This document shows, piece after piece, positions 1 to 6,601 of a stretch of 15,700 nucleotides of DNA. Origin of the DNA: Candidatus Avelusimicrobium stercoris (GTDB taxonomy: Bacteria > Elusimicrobiota > Elusimicrobia > Elusimicrobiales > Elusimicrobiaceae); NCBI GenBank assembly GCA_002432025.1, contig DJFE01000035.1:1-15700 (forward strand), in the 5' to 3' direction. Below the pieces are notes generated by a model. That model searched no databases. It saw only the letters and a program-made list of their open reading frames with translations, and was not told the DNA's origin. The number at the start of each line of letters is the position of its first letter. Within the stretch, counting starts at the first letter, position 1. The translations under genes and the position numbers were made by a program.

Positions 1-290
1 ACCACTTTTTGGCCTTTATACCCGGAATGACGTCTGGGTGGGGTGGCCGTACGGCAAACACCTCTATTTTGTCATTCCAGGGCCCGCATACGAGCGGGAA
101 CCTGGAATCCAGAAATAAAATGAGGATTTTTTCTAATAAACAGACTGGATCCCGGATCCACGTCCGGGATGACAACTACAACGGCAACGACAGATCCCGT
201 ATAACAACACTATGGGATGACGACTATATGAAAAAAGAAGGTCATCCTAAACGGGCGGCCCGCAGGGTTTTCAGGATCTACATCTTGGGT
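1..290. repeat. Cluster of short palindromic repeats, family 1 (GTCAT...ATC type)
   Basis: This stretch holds a half unit and four units of one palindrome family. Each unit has the form GTC + ATNC-stem + short loop + matching stem, ending in GATCT or GGAATC. The units are a right arm at 21-32 (its partner lies before the window), 71-112 (stem 74-81/101-108, with a second inner stem 83-86/94-97), 146-173 (stem 149-156/163-170, minus orientation), 191-221 (194-201/211-218 with a wobble pair, minus orientation) and 241-280 (stem around 244-251/268-276, imperfect). Stem sequences differ between units but the arms pair within each. The outer GTC/GAC and CAG/CTG flanks are conserved. The open frame at 9-296 is read-through of these repeats and is not a gene. 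The unit at 241-280 lies in the leader region of the following pilin gene. Confidence 0.85.
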
Positions 291-297
291 TGTTAGC

Positions 298-750
298 CGT
301 GGCTTTACCCTCATAGAACTTTTAGTCGTTGTCCTCATTATTGGTATTTTGGCGGGGGCGGCGCTGCCGCAATACCAGCGGGCCGTGCACAAAGCGCGCC
401 TGACAAATGCTTTGCAAGTTGCATTTAATATCCGCAAGGCGCAGGAAGTTTATTATTTAGCCAATGGAAACTATATTGGGGATTTGTATTCATTAGATAT
501 TGATTATTCCAAAAGCGGTTGCATTATTGCATCCCCTGCCACCAGTATAATGAATTGCAAAAATACCATTTTTGATAACATTGTGGGTCCTGTCGGCAAT
601 CCGATAGGACATAGAGTTTCTTTTGATTATTCCCCCGATAAAATTGTTAAGATAGATGTTTATTTTGAACACTCTTCCAAGCCAAACCAAATTGAGTGTA
701 CGGGGAAAACGGATGAAGGCATTGCCTTATGCAAGAGCCTTAATTTATAA
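298..750 (+). CDS. Type IV pilin-like protein; start codon lost or out of frame
   Basis: This encodes a type IV prepilin or pseudopilin, exported and assembled at the inner membrane after cleavage by prepilin peptidase. The sequence shows RG|FTLIELLVV at 298-330 with the conserved Glu at mature position 5. A hydrophobic helix and LPQYQRAV follow, as in major pilins. The mature protein is 148 residues with four cysteines in the C-terminal half, which could form disulfides. The frame is open from 232, but it has no ATG, GTG or TTG before 349, and 349 lies inside the hydrophobic helix, so that start is unlikely. An ATG at 228 followed by six A bases is one frame off and stops at 294. Loss of one A would give a leader starting MKKKVILN that joins the pilin. 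Its tail overlaps the converging glycerate kinase gene by 6 bases. Codons after about 430 are AT-rich. It could be a pseudogene, a slippage-dependent gene or an indel error. The family call is firm, the start is not. Confidence 0.8.
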   Translation, partial: RGFTLIELLVVVLIIGILAGAALPQYQRAVHKARLTNALQVAFNIRKAQEVYYLANGNYIGDLYSLDIDYSKSGCIIASPATSIMNCKNTIFDNIVGPVGNPIGHRVSFDYSPDKIVKIDVYFEHSSKPNQIECTGKTDEGIALCKSLNL

Positions 751-1848
751 GGTGTTGGCAATTTGTTTTAGATATTTTCCCGCGTGCTGTTGCGCGCTGG
801 TTTCGTCCGGGGCGAAGTCGGTCAGCACCGCTACTTGTTGGGGGGCAAATTGTTGGCGGACGAGCGCTTTTTCGTCCAGTTTCCCGCAGATAAACAAAAC
901 GGGCTTTTTATATTTGCGTGCCAGTTGGAGTACTGCCAAGGGGGCTTTGCCGTAAAAGGTTTGTTTATCCAATTTCCCTTCGGCCGTAATTACCAGGTCC
1001 GCCCACGGAAAATATTTTTCTAGCCCCGCTTTTTTAAAAAGGAAATCCGAGCCCAAAATCAGTTGCGCGCCAAAGCAACTATACAGCCCTGCCGCAATGG
1101 CTCCGGCCGCCGCGGTACTGGTGGTGCGGGCGGGATTTTTTTCACCCGCCAAGGTAAGCGCCTTGGCCCAGGCGGACATTGCTTTGTCCAGTAGTTTGAC
1201 TTGTTCGGGCGAGGCGCCTTTTTGCGGGCCGAAAACCTTGGCCGAACTTTTGGGGCCCAACAACGGGTTGGTTACGTCCGCTACGCCGTATATTTTTACG
1301 CCTGAAAATTTTTTCAGCAGTGCTGATAAATCTACACTCTTTATACGCAAAAGCGGTTCAGCCCCTAACGGGAGTTCCGCTCCGTTTTTATCATATAGTT
1401 TGGCCCCGCAGGCCACCGCCATCCCGGCGCCGCCGTCGTTGCAGGCCACGCCGCCAAGCCCTACATAAATGGTTTTGGCCCCCAGTCGGGCGGCCTTTAC
1501 TAATGCTTGCCCCACGCCGAAGGAGGACGCATTTAGCGGGTCCAGTTCCTCTTTTTTGGTGCTTCCCAGACCGCATACGCGCGCGGTTTCCACCACGGCG
1601 GTTTTGCCGTCTGAAAGCAACAAAAAAGATGTTTTTTTATTTTTTAGGAAAGCGTTTTTGGCGGTTAGTGAAATGGCTTTGGCGTGCGGGTCCAAGGTTT
1701 TAAAAAAATCTATAAACCCGTCCCCGCCGTCCGATACCGGGAGCGCACGCACCTCGTGTTTTTTTTGCAAGGTGCGCGCCAATACTTGCGCCGCCTTTAC
1801 TGCGCTTAAAGAGCCTTTAAACGCATTAGGCAAAACGAGAATCTTCAT
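745..1848 (-). CDS. Glycerate kinase
   Basis: This is a 367-residue glycerate kinase of the GarK/GlxK type, which phosphorylates D-glycerate with ATP to feed lower glycolysis or serine-linked metabolism in the cytoplasm. Family landmarks are visible in order: LPNAFKGSLSA near 6-16, PVSDGGDGF near 37-45, LGGVACNDGGAGM near 131-143, DVTNPLLGP near 191-199, VFGPQKGAS near 205-213, and DLVITAEGKLDKQ followed by GKAP near the C-terminus. Length is close to the usual 370-380. ATG at 1848 is preferred over an upstream TTG at 1860, because the family starts with MKILV and this ATG overlaps the stop of the upstream outer-membrane protein gene as TAATG, suggesting translational coupling. Whether it makes 2- or 3-phosphoglycerate cannot be read from the sequence. 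Pairing with a membrane protein gene has no obvious functional logic. Confidence 0.93.
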   Translation of the reverse strand: MKILVLPNAFKGSLSAVKAAQVLARTLQKKHEVRALPVSDGGDGFIDFFKTLDPHAKAISLTAKNAFLKNKKTSFLLLSDGKTAVVETARVCGLGSTKKEELDPLNASSFGVGQALVKAARLGAKTIYVGLGGVACNDGGAGMAVACGAKLYDKNGAELPLGAEPLLRIKSVDLSALLKKFSGVKIYGVADVTNPLLGPKSSAKVFGPQKGASPEQVKLLDKAMSAWAKALTLAGEKNPARTTSTAAAGAIAAGLYSCFGAQLILGSDFLFKKAGLEKYFPWADLVITAEGKLDKQTFYGKAPLAVLQLARKYKKPVLFICGKLDEKALVRQQFAPQQVAVLTDFAPDETSAQQHAGKYLKQIANTL

Positions 1849-3182
1849 TAAAATTTCCAACTAAATTGTGCTTGAATCACCGTGTTGGACGAGGCGGAAT
1901 TTTTGAGTTCGCCGCTGCGCTGGGCAAACACTTGGCGCGCTTCCAGGCCAAGCATAATATCGTCCACCCACGTTTCCACGCCTAACCCTACACCGCCCGC
2001 AAAACCGTTGGATTTAATGGAGTTTCTAAAAGGAATTTCGTCGGATGCTGTATTTATACTTCCGCGATAATTAAACGTAAGCATTTCATAAGAAGCGCTA
2101 GCAGTGAGATAAAACATAATACGATTGATTGGATTTAGATAGTAATTTGTTCCTACCCCGAATGATAAGATGTTACCACTGCTCGTTGCTGATATTTTTA
2201 CTGGCTCACTGCCGACCTGATATTGATATGCATAACTACTGTTGCTGATATTAGCAGCAGATAATGTTGGTCCGACCCACAGATTGGTTTCTTTAATACG
2301 CCATAAAAACTTGCTAGATATAATGGCACTAGTTCCACCTACATCAAGATTTTGCTCTTCAAAAATAATAGAACCAATATCTCCTAATGATAAGGTTCCA
2401 CTTATATTTAAATCAAGCGGCATTGCGCCCGCTTGGATAGCAAAATATTTAGAGAAATCTTTTTCGCGAGGTTTGTCCGTCGGTTTTTTTACCGGCTGAA
2501 CCGTTTTCTTTTTGTTTAATTCATCTTTGGCCGCTTTGGCGTAATCCTGCTGGCTGACGGTTCCCGTTTTTACGCCTTTTACAAAGGCTTCCTCGTCCGT
2601 CATCGGCTTGGGTGCGGTTTCCACCACGGTGGCGGAGGGCGTAACGACGGAACCGTTTACCACGGTGGCCTTTTGCGCGGCAAACACTTGGTCAATATCG
2701 GAGTCAAACGTCAGGCCTCCGGCGGCTTCCACCACGGGGGCGGCGCCTTTGGCGGCGGCCGCTTGCTTGGCTTCTTCTTGGGCCTGCTGGGCTTCCTGCG
2801 TTTTTTCTACAAATTCTTTTTGTGCGTTTTGCCCGCGGTCGTAATCGTAGGCTTCAATAGATACGATTTGCGGCATATCCACGTTTACGGTGGCACCGTC
2901 GTCGGTTTGTAATCTTAAGTTAAATTCGTCCAAATCCAAAATTACGCCCACTAACTGCGTACCGCCCTTTAAAATAATGCGGTGCTTGTCGGGCAGGATT
3001 TGTTCAATTTCGCGCTGGTTTAAGGTAATGGTGCCGAACGAGGTAGCCAAATTGAGCGTATATTCGGTTTGGGATAAAATGGACCCGCTGATAAATTCCC
3101 CGGATTTCATTTTAATCGTTTCGGCTTGCCCCAAGCAGGCCAGACAAAATAAACATAAAACGGCAAATACGCTTTTCTTCAT
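1848..3182 (-). CDS. Exported outer-membrane barrel protein with N-terminal duplicated beta domain
   Basis: This is a 444-residue envelope protein of unknown function. A signal peptide is visible (MKK, hydrophobic core, probable cleavage after GQA at residue 20). Residues 21-112 look like two tandem copies of a small beta motif: IKMKSGEFISGSI...ITLNQREIEQI, then IILKGGTQLVGVI...VNVDMPQIVSI. Residues 115-245 form an Ala/Gln/Lys/Glu-rich linker, probably helical and periplasmic. Residues 245-444 alternate polar and hydrophobic strands and end in SWKF, the C-terminal aromatic expected of an outer-membrane barrel. The ATG at 3182 has GAGG four bases upstream. The barrel-coding DNA is much poorer in GC than the linker DNA. 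The stop overlaps the glycerate kinase start. An intrinsic terminator ends about 13 bases before its start, so its expression may depend on read-through. I do not recognise a named family, so the barrel assignment is inference. Confidence 0.75.
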   Translation of the reverse strand: MKKSVFAVLCLFCLACLGQAETIKMKSGEFISGSILSQTEYTLNLATSFGTITLNQREIEQILPDKHRIILKGGTQLVGVILDLDEFNLRLQTDDGATVNVDMPQIVSIEAYDYDRGQNAQKEFVEKTQEAQQAQEEAKQAAAAKGAAPVVEAAGGLTFDSDIDQVFAAQKATVVNGSVVTPSATVVETAPKPMTDEEAFVKGVKTGTVSQQDYAKAAKDELNKKKTVQPVKKPTDKPREKDFSKYFAIQAGAMPLDLNISGTLSLGDIGSIIFEEQNLDVGGTSAIISSKFLWRIKETNLWVGPTLSAANISNSSYAYQYQVGSEPVKISATSSGNILSFGVGTNYYLNPINRIMFYLTASASYEMLTFNYRGSINTASDEIPFRNSIKSNGFAGGVGLGVETWVDDIMLGLEARQVFAQRSGELKNSASSNTVIQAQFSWKF

Positions 3183-3194
3183 ACAACCTCGCTC

Positions 3195-3230
3195 AAAATA
3201 AAAAAGGCGGTACGCCTGGGCGCACCGCCG
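3195..3230 (-). terminator. Intrinsic terminator after the small membrane protein gene
   Basis: Read on the minus strand, an 11-base stem (3219-3229 with 3206-3216, one G-U pair) and a tiny loop are followed by a U-rich run (3195-3205). It starts 7 bases after the stop of the 115-residue membrane protein gene. It ends only 13 bases before the ATG of the outer-membrane protein gene, so it may work as a partial terminator within one transcript. Confidence 0.8.
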
Positions 3231-3236
3231 GATAAG

Positions 3237-3584
3237 TTATTTGGATTCTTCTTCCACGGCTTCTACGGCGTGTTCTTCCTCGGCGGCCGGCTCTTCGTGA
3301 GCGCAGCAGCAGGGAGCCACGGCGTTTTTGATTTTGCGCAGCACTTTTAACACCTTGGCTACGGTCAAAAAGCCTACGGCGGCGGCTAAATCGCTGGCGA
3401 CGTAGAACGCGGCGGCCAGCCACATTTCGCTGCCGGAAAGTTGCGGATGCGTAAAGATAGCATACGCTTGGAAAACAGCATAAACAAGCGCCAAATAAAA
3501 GAGTACCAGGAACAACACGGACAAGCCTTTTAAGCACAGCCAGTTGTGCGGAAACCATTTGGCACATTTGCAGCAATTAGACAT
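3237..3584 (-). CDS. Small two-TM membrane protein, PHNWL family, Cys-rich ends
   Basis: This 115-residue protein has no recognised function. It begins with a Cys-rich stretch (MSNCCKCAKW), then PHNWL at 12-16. Two hydrophobic segments follow at about 20-44 and 54-78. A basic stretch (KVLRKIK) precedes CCC at 92-94, and the tail is very acidic (about 97-115). The paired Cys clusters on either side of the membrane hairpin could bind metal or form disulfides, but this is only a suggestion. The ATG at 3584 is supported by AAGGAGA a suitable distance upstream and by an extended -10 promoter at 3630-3638. It is clearly related to the 99-residue protein at 3719-4018: both share PHNWL.L.GL, an LFYL.L motif and similar first TM segments. 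The overlapping longer frame that starts near 3576 lacks a ribosome site and is low-complexity, so it is rejected. Confidence 0.75.
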   Translation of the reverse strand: MSNCCKCAKWFPHNWLCLKGLSVLFLVLFYLALVYAVFQAYAIFTHPQLSGSEMWLAAAFYVASDLAAAVGFLTVAKVLKVLRKIKNAVAPCCCAHEEPAAEEEHAVEAVEEESK

Positions 3585-3629
3585 AATGTATCTCCTTTTA
3601 TGCGGGGAACATTTACCCCCAACACATAT

Positions 3630-3638
3630 ATTGTATCA
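3630..3638 (-). promoter_or_regulatory. Extended -10 promoter for the 115-residue membrane protein
   Basis: On the minus strand this reads TGATACAAT, an extended -10 (TGn + TACAAT), 46 bases upstream of the ATG at 3584. No convincing -35 is seen 17 bases further up. The same TGATAYAAT pattern precedes nifU and rplM in this window. Confidence 0.5.
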
Positions 3639-3718
3639 AAAGAATACGCTCCCGGCGATATTCCTTCTACCCGTTAATTTATCTTTTTGGGCGGCGTGGC
3701 GCAAGGGGGAAAATGAGA

Positions 3719-4018
3719 CTATTTGATAAGAGCCTTTTGGCAAGCGTCCAGCACCTGTAAGCCCAAGATAAAAAAGCGCATACCCGCACACGCGAGCACG
3801 GCTTGCAGCGCGGCCAGCCCATACAGGCGGCGCACCGGCGCGGACGCGGCGGCCAAATCATTGGCGGACATAAAAAAGGTGCCTGCCCAAAATACAGCCG
3901 CATATACGCCGATAGCCAAGGTCAAATAGAAAAGAAATGTAAAAAACCGCCGCAGGCCGTTTAATTCCAGCCAGTTGTGCGGCAGATACGGGGTAATTTT
4001 TTTAAAGGCGTTTTGCAT
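3719..4018 (-). CDS. Small two-TM membrane protein, PHNWL family, paralogue
   Basis: This is a 99-residue membrane protein of unknown role. PHNWLELNGL lies at 13-22, with hydrophobic segments at about 25-50 and 68-92. The middle is Ala-rich with an RR pair at 63-64. It lacks the N-terminal Cys cluster and the acidic C-terminal tail of its neighbour at 3237-3584, but shares the PHNWL motif and first TM segment, so the two look like an old duplication. Its ATG at 4018 lies inside the end of recN (17-base overlap). A GAGGAG stretch lies about 11 bases upstream, so it is probably translated from the nadK-recN message. It sits between recN and its paralogue with about 130 bases of spacer before the paralogue's ATG. 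Nothing links it to DNA repair beyond position. Confidence 0.7.
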   Translation of the reverse strand: MQNAFKKITPYLPHNWLELNGLRRFFTFLFYLTLAIGVYAAVFWAGTFFMSANDLAAASAPVRRLYGLAALQAVLACAGMRFFILGLQVLDACQKALIK

Positions 4019-5660
4019 TTTTCAGTAACTCCTCCGCGTGTGAGAAAGCGGCAGAATTTTTATCCGCGTTTCCGCCCAGCATACGAGCGATTTCCGTGGT
4101 AAGCGTTTCGCCTTGCAAGGGGGAAATGGTTACCTCGGTGGAATTTTTGTCCGCTTTTTTGGTAACGTGGAAATTGTGGTCCGCCTGCGCGGCCACTTGC
4201 GCCAGGTGTGTTACGCAGAGCACTTGGCGGCCTTGGGCGGCTTGGTGCAATTTTTCACCCACCAGCCAGCCCGTCTCCCCGCCGATACCCGCATCCACTT
4301 CGTCAAACACCATTACGGGCACGGTAGGAGCCAAAACGGTTTTAAGCCCCAACATCACGCGGGAAATTTCCCCGCCGGAAGCAATATTTTTTAGCGGGCG
4401 CAAGGCTTGGCCGGGGTTGGGTGAAAATAAAAATTCCACCTTATCCGCACCCGTCGGCCCGACGTTTTCCTCATCCATTTCCACGGCGGCGGAAAAGCGC
4501 ACCGCGTTAAACCCAAGCGGCCGGATTTGCTCGGTCAGCAGGGCGGATAATTTTTGTGCCGCCGCAAAGCGTTTTTCGTGCAAGGCGGAGGCTAATTTGA
4601 GTAAGGCCTTTTTGCCCTTTTCCAGTTCCGCCAACAGTTCCTGCTCGTGTTCGGCGGAGTTTTGCAAATTGTTAATGCGCTCACGCAGTTCGTCCGCGGT
4701 CTTTAATACGTCGCCGATTTCCGGGCCGTATTTGGCCTTTAAGCGTTTGATTTTTTCGTGGCGGTCCAGCATTTTGTCTAAGGCGTCAGGCTCCAAATTG
4801 ATGTCATCTTTATAGGAACCTAAGGTGTCGGCCACGTCTTCCAGCGTTACGAGCGCGTTGTTTAAATCCTTGGCCAAGGCGGCTAAATTTTCGTCCAACT
4901 CCGCCATACTTTCCAGTTCGCGCGCGGCCTTACCCGCGCGGGCGGTGGCGGAATCCTCCGCCGCGTAAAGTTCGTTGTAGGCTTCGCTTGCCATTTCTAA
5001 AAGGCGCCCGGCGTGCTTCATTTTTGGCAGCGTTTGCTCTAATTGGTAATCTTCTTCCGCCGAGGGGTTTACGTCCTCAATTTCCTTTAATTGGTAGCGG
5101 CTCATATCCAAGAGTTGTTCCTTTTCCTGCGCGCTTAGACGGGCGGAGTCCAACTTGGCCTGTACGGCCTGTACTTGGCGGTAGGCTTCTTCCACTTGTT
5201 TGACGAGCGTATCGTGCTTGGCAAATTTATCTAACAGCAGTAAATGTACGGACGGATGAAGCAAACTTTGGTGCTCGTGCTGACCGTGGAAGTCCACAAG
5301 TGCGCGCCCCAGTTTGGCAAGTGCGGAAACCGTTACCGCACGGCCGTCTGCCCAGGCCTTGTTTTTGCCCTTTTTGTCCAGTTCGCGCTTTAAGGTAAAC
5401 ACATCTCCCGCGATTTGAAATTCCTTGCGTAAATCGTCTGGAAGCATATCGCTTGAAAAGGTGGTGGTAACGCACATTTTGTCAGCCCCGTCTTTGATGA
5501 CGGACACGTCCCCGCGCGCCCCTAATGTAAAACCCAAGGCTTCTATAACGATAGACTTACCCGCCCCGGTTTCGCCGGAAAAGACGTTTAAGCCGGGTGC
5601 AAAGTCCAGCGTTAAATCGGAAATGATAGCAAAATTTTGTACGCGCAGGCGCGAGAGCAT
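4002..5660 (-). CDS. recN: DNA repair protein RecN
   Basis: RecN is an SMC-like ATPase that acts at DNA double-strand breaks, bridging or cohering DNA during recombinational repair. The 552-residue protein shows the full layout. An N-terminal ATPase half has the Walker A motif GETGAGKS at 29-36. A long coiled-coil middle (about 150-360, rich in Glu, Lys, Leu and Ala) follows. The C-terminal half has the ABC signature ASGGEISRVMLGL near 427-439, Walker B VMVFDEVDAGIGG near 449-461, and the switch histidine in CVTHLAQ near 485. Length matches the family (about 550). The ATG at 5660 overlaps the stop of nadK as TAATG. The gene order nadK-recN is common in bacteria, which supports both calls. The 3' end overlaps the start of the small membrane protein gene by 17 bases. 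Confidence 0.97.
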   Translation of the reverse strand: MLSRLRVQNFAIISDLTLDFAPGLNVFSGETGAGKSIVIEALGFTLGARGDVSVIKDGADKMCVTTTFSSDMLPDDLRKEFQIAGDVFTLKRELDKKGKNKAWADGRAVTVSALAKLGRALVDFHGQHEHQSLLHPSVHLLLLDKFAKHDTLVKQVEEAYRQVQAVQAKLDSARLSAQEKEQLLDMSRYQLKEIEDVNPSAEEDYQLEQTLPKMKHAGRLLEMASEAYNELYAAEDSATARAGKAARELESMAELDENLAALAKDLNNALVTLEDVADTLGSYKDDINLEPDALDKMLDRHEKIKRLKAKYGPEIGDVLKTADELRERINNLQNSAEHEQELLAELEKGKKALLKLASALHEKRFAAAQKLSALLTEQIRPLGFNAVRFSAAVEMDEENVGPTGADKVEFLFSPNPGQALRPLKNIASGGEISRVMLGLKTVLAPTVPVMVFDEVDAGIGGETGWLVGEKLHQAAQGRQVLCVTHLAQVAAQADHNFHVTKKADKNSTEVTISPLQGETLTTEIARMLGGNADKNSAAFSHAEELLKNAKRL

Positions 5661-6490
5661 TAGCGGTTCCCCCAGTTGAGTTTACGGTTTAAAATAGAAA
5701 AAAATCCACGTTCCTTTGGACACAGCAGTTTAGCCCGCACGGGCCCGCGGGTAATTTCCAACTTGGCGCCGGGCGGCAAGGATAAATTGATTTGGCCGTC
5801 AATGCTAGCCAAGGCGCGGCCCGTTTCCTGTTTAAAGGTGGGCGTAAGCGTGAGCGTGGCGTTGCCGGGCAGAATAAGCGGCCGCTGGTTAAGGGTATGC
5901 GGGCAAATGGGCGTAACCAAAAGTACATCTACCTCGGGCTCAATAATGGGGCCGCCCGCCGCCAATGAATACGCCGTAGAGCCCGTAGGCGTGGAAACAA
6001 TAACCCCGTCGCCAAAATAAGAGGGAATTGCAGTCCCATTAAAGGCGGCTTCGGTCAGAAAGGAGCGCGGTTCGGCGGCGCGCAAAACGCAGTCGTTAAA
6101 CGCCAAAAAATCCTGCGTTTTTCCGTCCGCAGTTAGCAGGCGGACTTGCAGCATAAAGCGTTCGTTTAAGGCGCAGTTACCGTCCAATACTTGTTGCAGC
6201 GAAGTTTTAAAATCGTTTTTTTCGCACGAGGCCAAAAAGCCCAAGGTCCCGCAGTTAATGCCAAAAATCGGGATATTCAGCGGTGCGGCGGCGCGGGCAC
6301 AGCAAAGCATTGTGCCGTCGCCCCCCATACTGACCAGTAAATCTGTGGGCGCATTTGCCAGTTCATCAAGCGACGTAATCACGCGCACGGTGAGGCCGTT
6401 TTTAGCCAAATAATCCCGCACCACCTGCGCTAGTGGCGCGACGGCGGTTTTGCGGGTATTGTAAAAAACGGCTGCGCAGTGGAATTTCAT
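5660..6490 (-). CDS. nadK: NAD kinase
   Basis: NAD kinase phosphorylates NAD to NADP in the cytoplasm and is the only known source of NADP in most bacteria. The 276-residue protein carries the diagnostic GGDGT at 56-60, then INCGTLGFL at 78-86 and FND at 131-133. The GDGVIVSTPTGSTAYSL block lies around 160-175, followed by AGGPI. A further SIDGQ lies near the C-terminal end. ATG 6490 is chosen because homology begins there and AAGAG lies just upstream. The frame stays open for almost 200 codons further upstream, but that part is antisense to nifU. A TGCTAAAAT sequence on the minus strand (6498-6506) resembles an extended -10, but it would leave almost no leader. The stop codon overlaps the recN start (TAATG), so recN is likely coupled to it. 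Confidence 0.96.
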   Translation of the reverse strand: MKFHCAAVFYNTRKTAVAPLAQVVRDYLAKNGLTVRVITSLDELANAPTDLLVSMGGDGTMLCCARAAAPLNIPIFGINCGTLGFLASCEKNDFKTSLQQVLDGNCALNERFMLQVRLLTADGKTQDFLAFNDCVLRAAEPRSFLTEAAFNGTAIPSYFGDGVIVSTPTGSTAYSLAAGGPIIEPEVDVLLVTPICPHTLNQRPLILPGNATLTLTPTFKQETGRALASIDGQINLSLPPGAKLEITRGPVRAKLLCPKERGFFSILNRKLNWGNR

Positions 6491-6560
6491 TACTCTTATT
6501 TTAGCAAAAAACAAATAACCCTTTTTAGGCCCGCCGCGCACAGGCCCCACTAGACCAAAA

Positions 6561-6569
6561 TGATATAAT
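6561..6569 (+). promoter_or_regulatory. Extended -10 promoter for nifU-nifS
   Basis: TGATATAAT is a perfect extended -10 (TGn + TATAAT) 32 bases before the nifU ATG. No clear -35 box is seen. An AAAGGGGG ribosome site lies at 6588-6595. The region 6491-6601 is the divergent spacer between nadK and nifU. Confidence 0.65.
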
Positions 6570-6601
6570 ATACATATAAGGTAAAAGAAAGGGGGCCTAC
6601 T

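Noticed and set aside
9..296. 95-codon open frame at the left end
   Set aside because: Its translation is a chain of repeat read-throughs (GSRIHVRDD, GNDRSRI), has no ribosome site and matches no protein pattern. It is repeat sequence, although its last ATG (228) may matter for the pilin leader.
4096..4815. 239-codon plus-strand frame opposite recN
   Set aside because: Ser- and Ala-rich low-complexity translation with no ribosome site, fully antisense to a clear recN.
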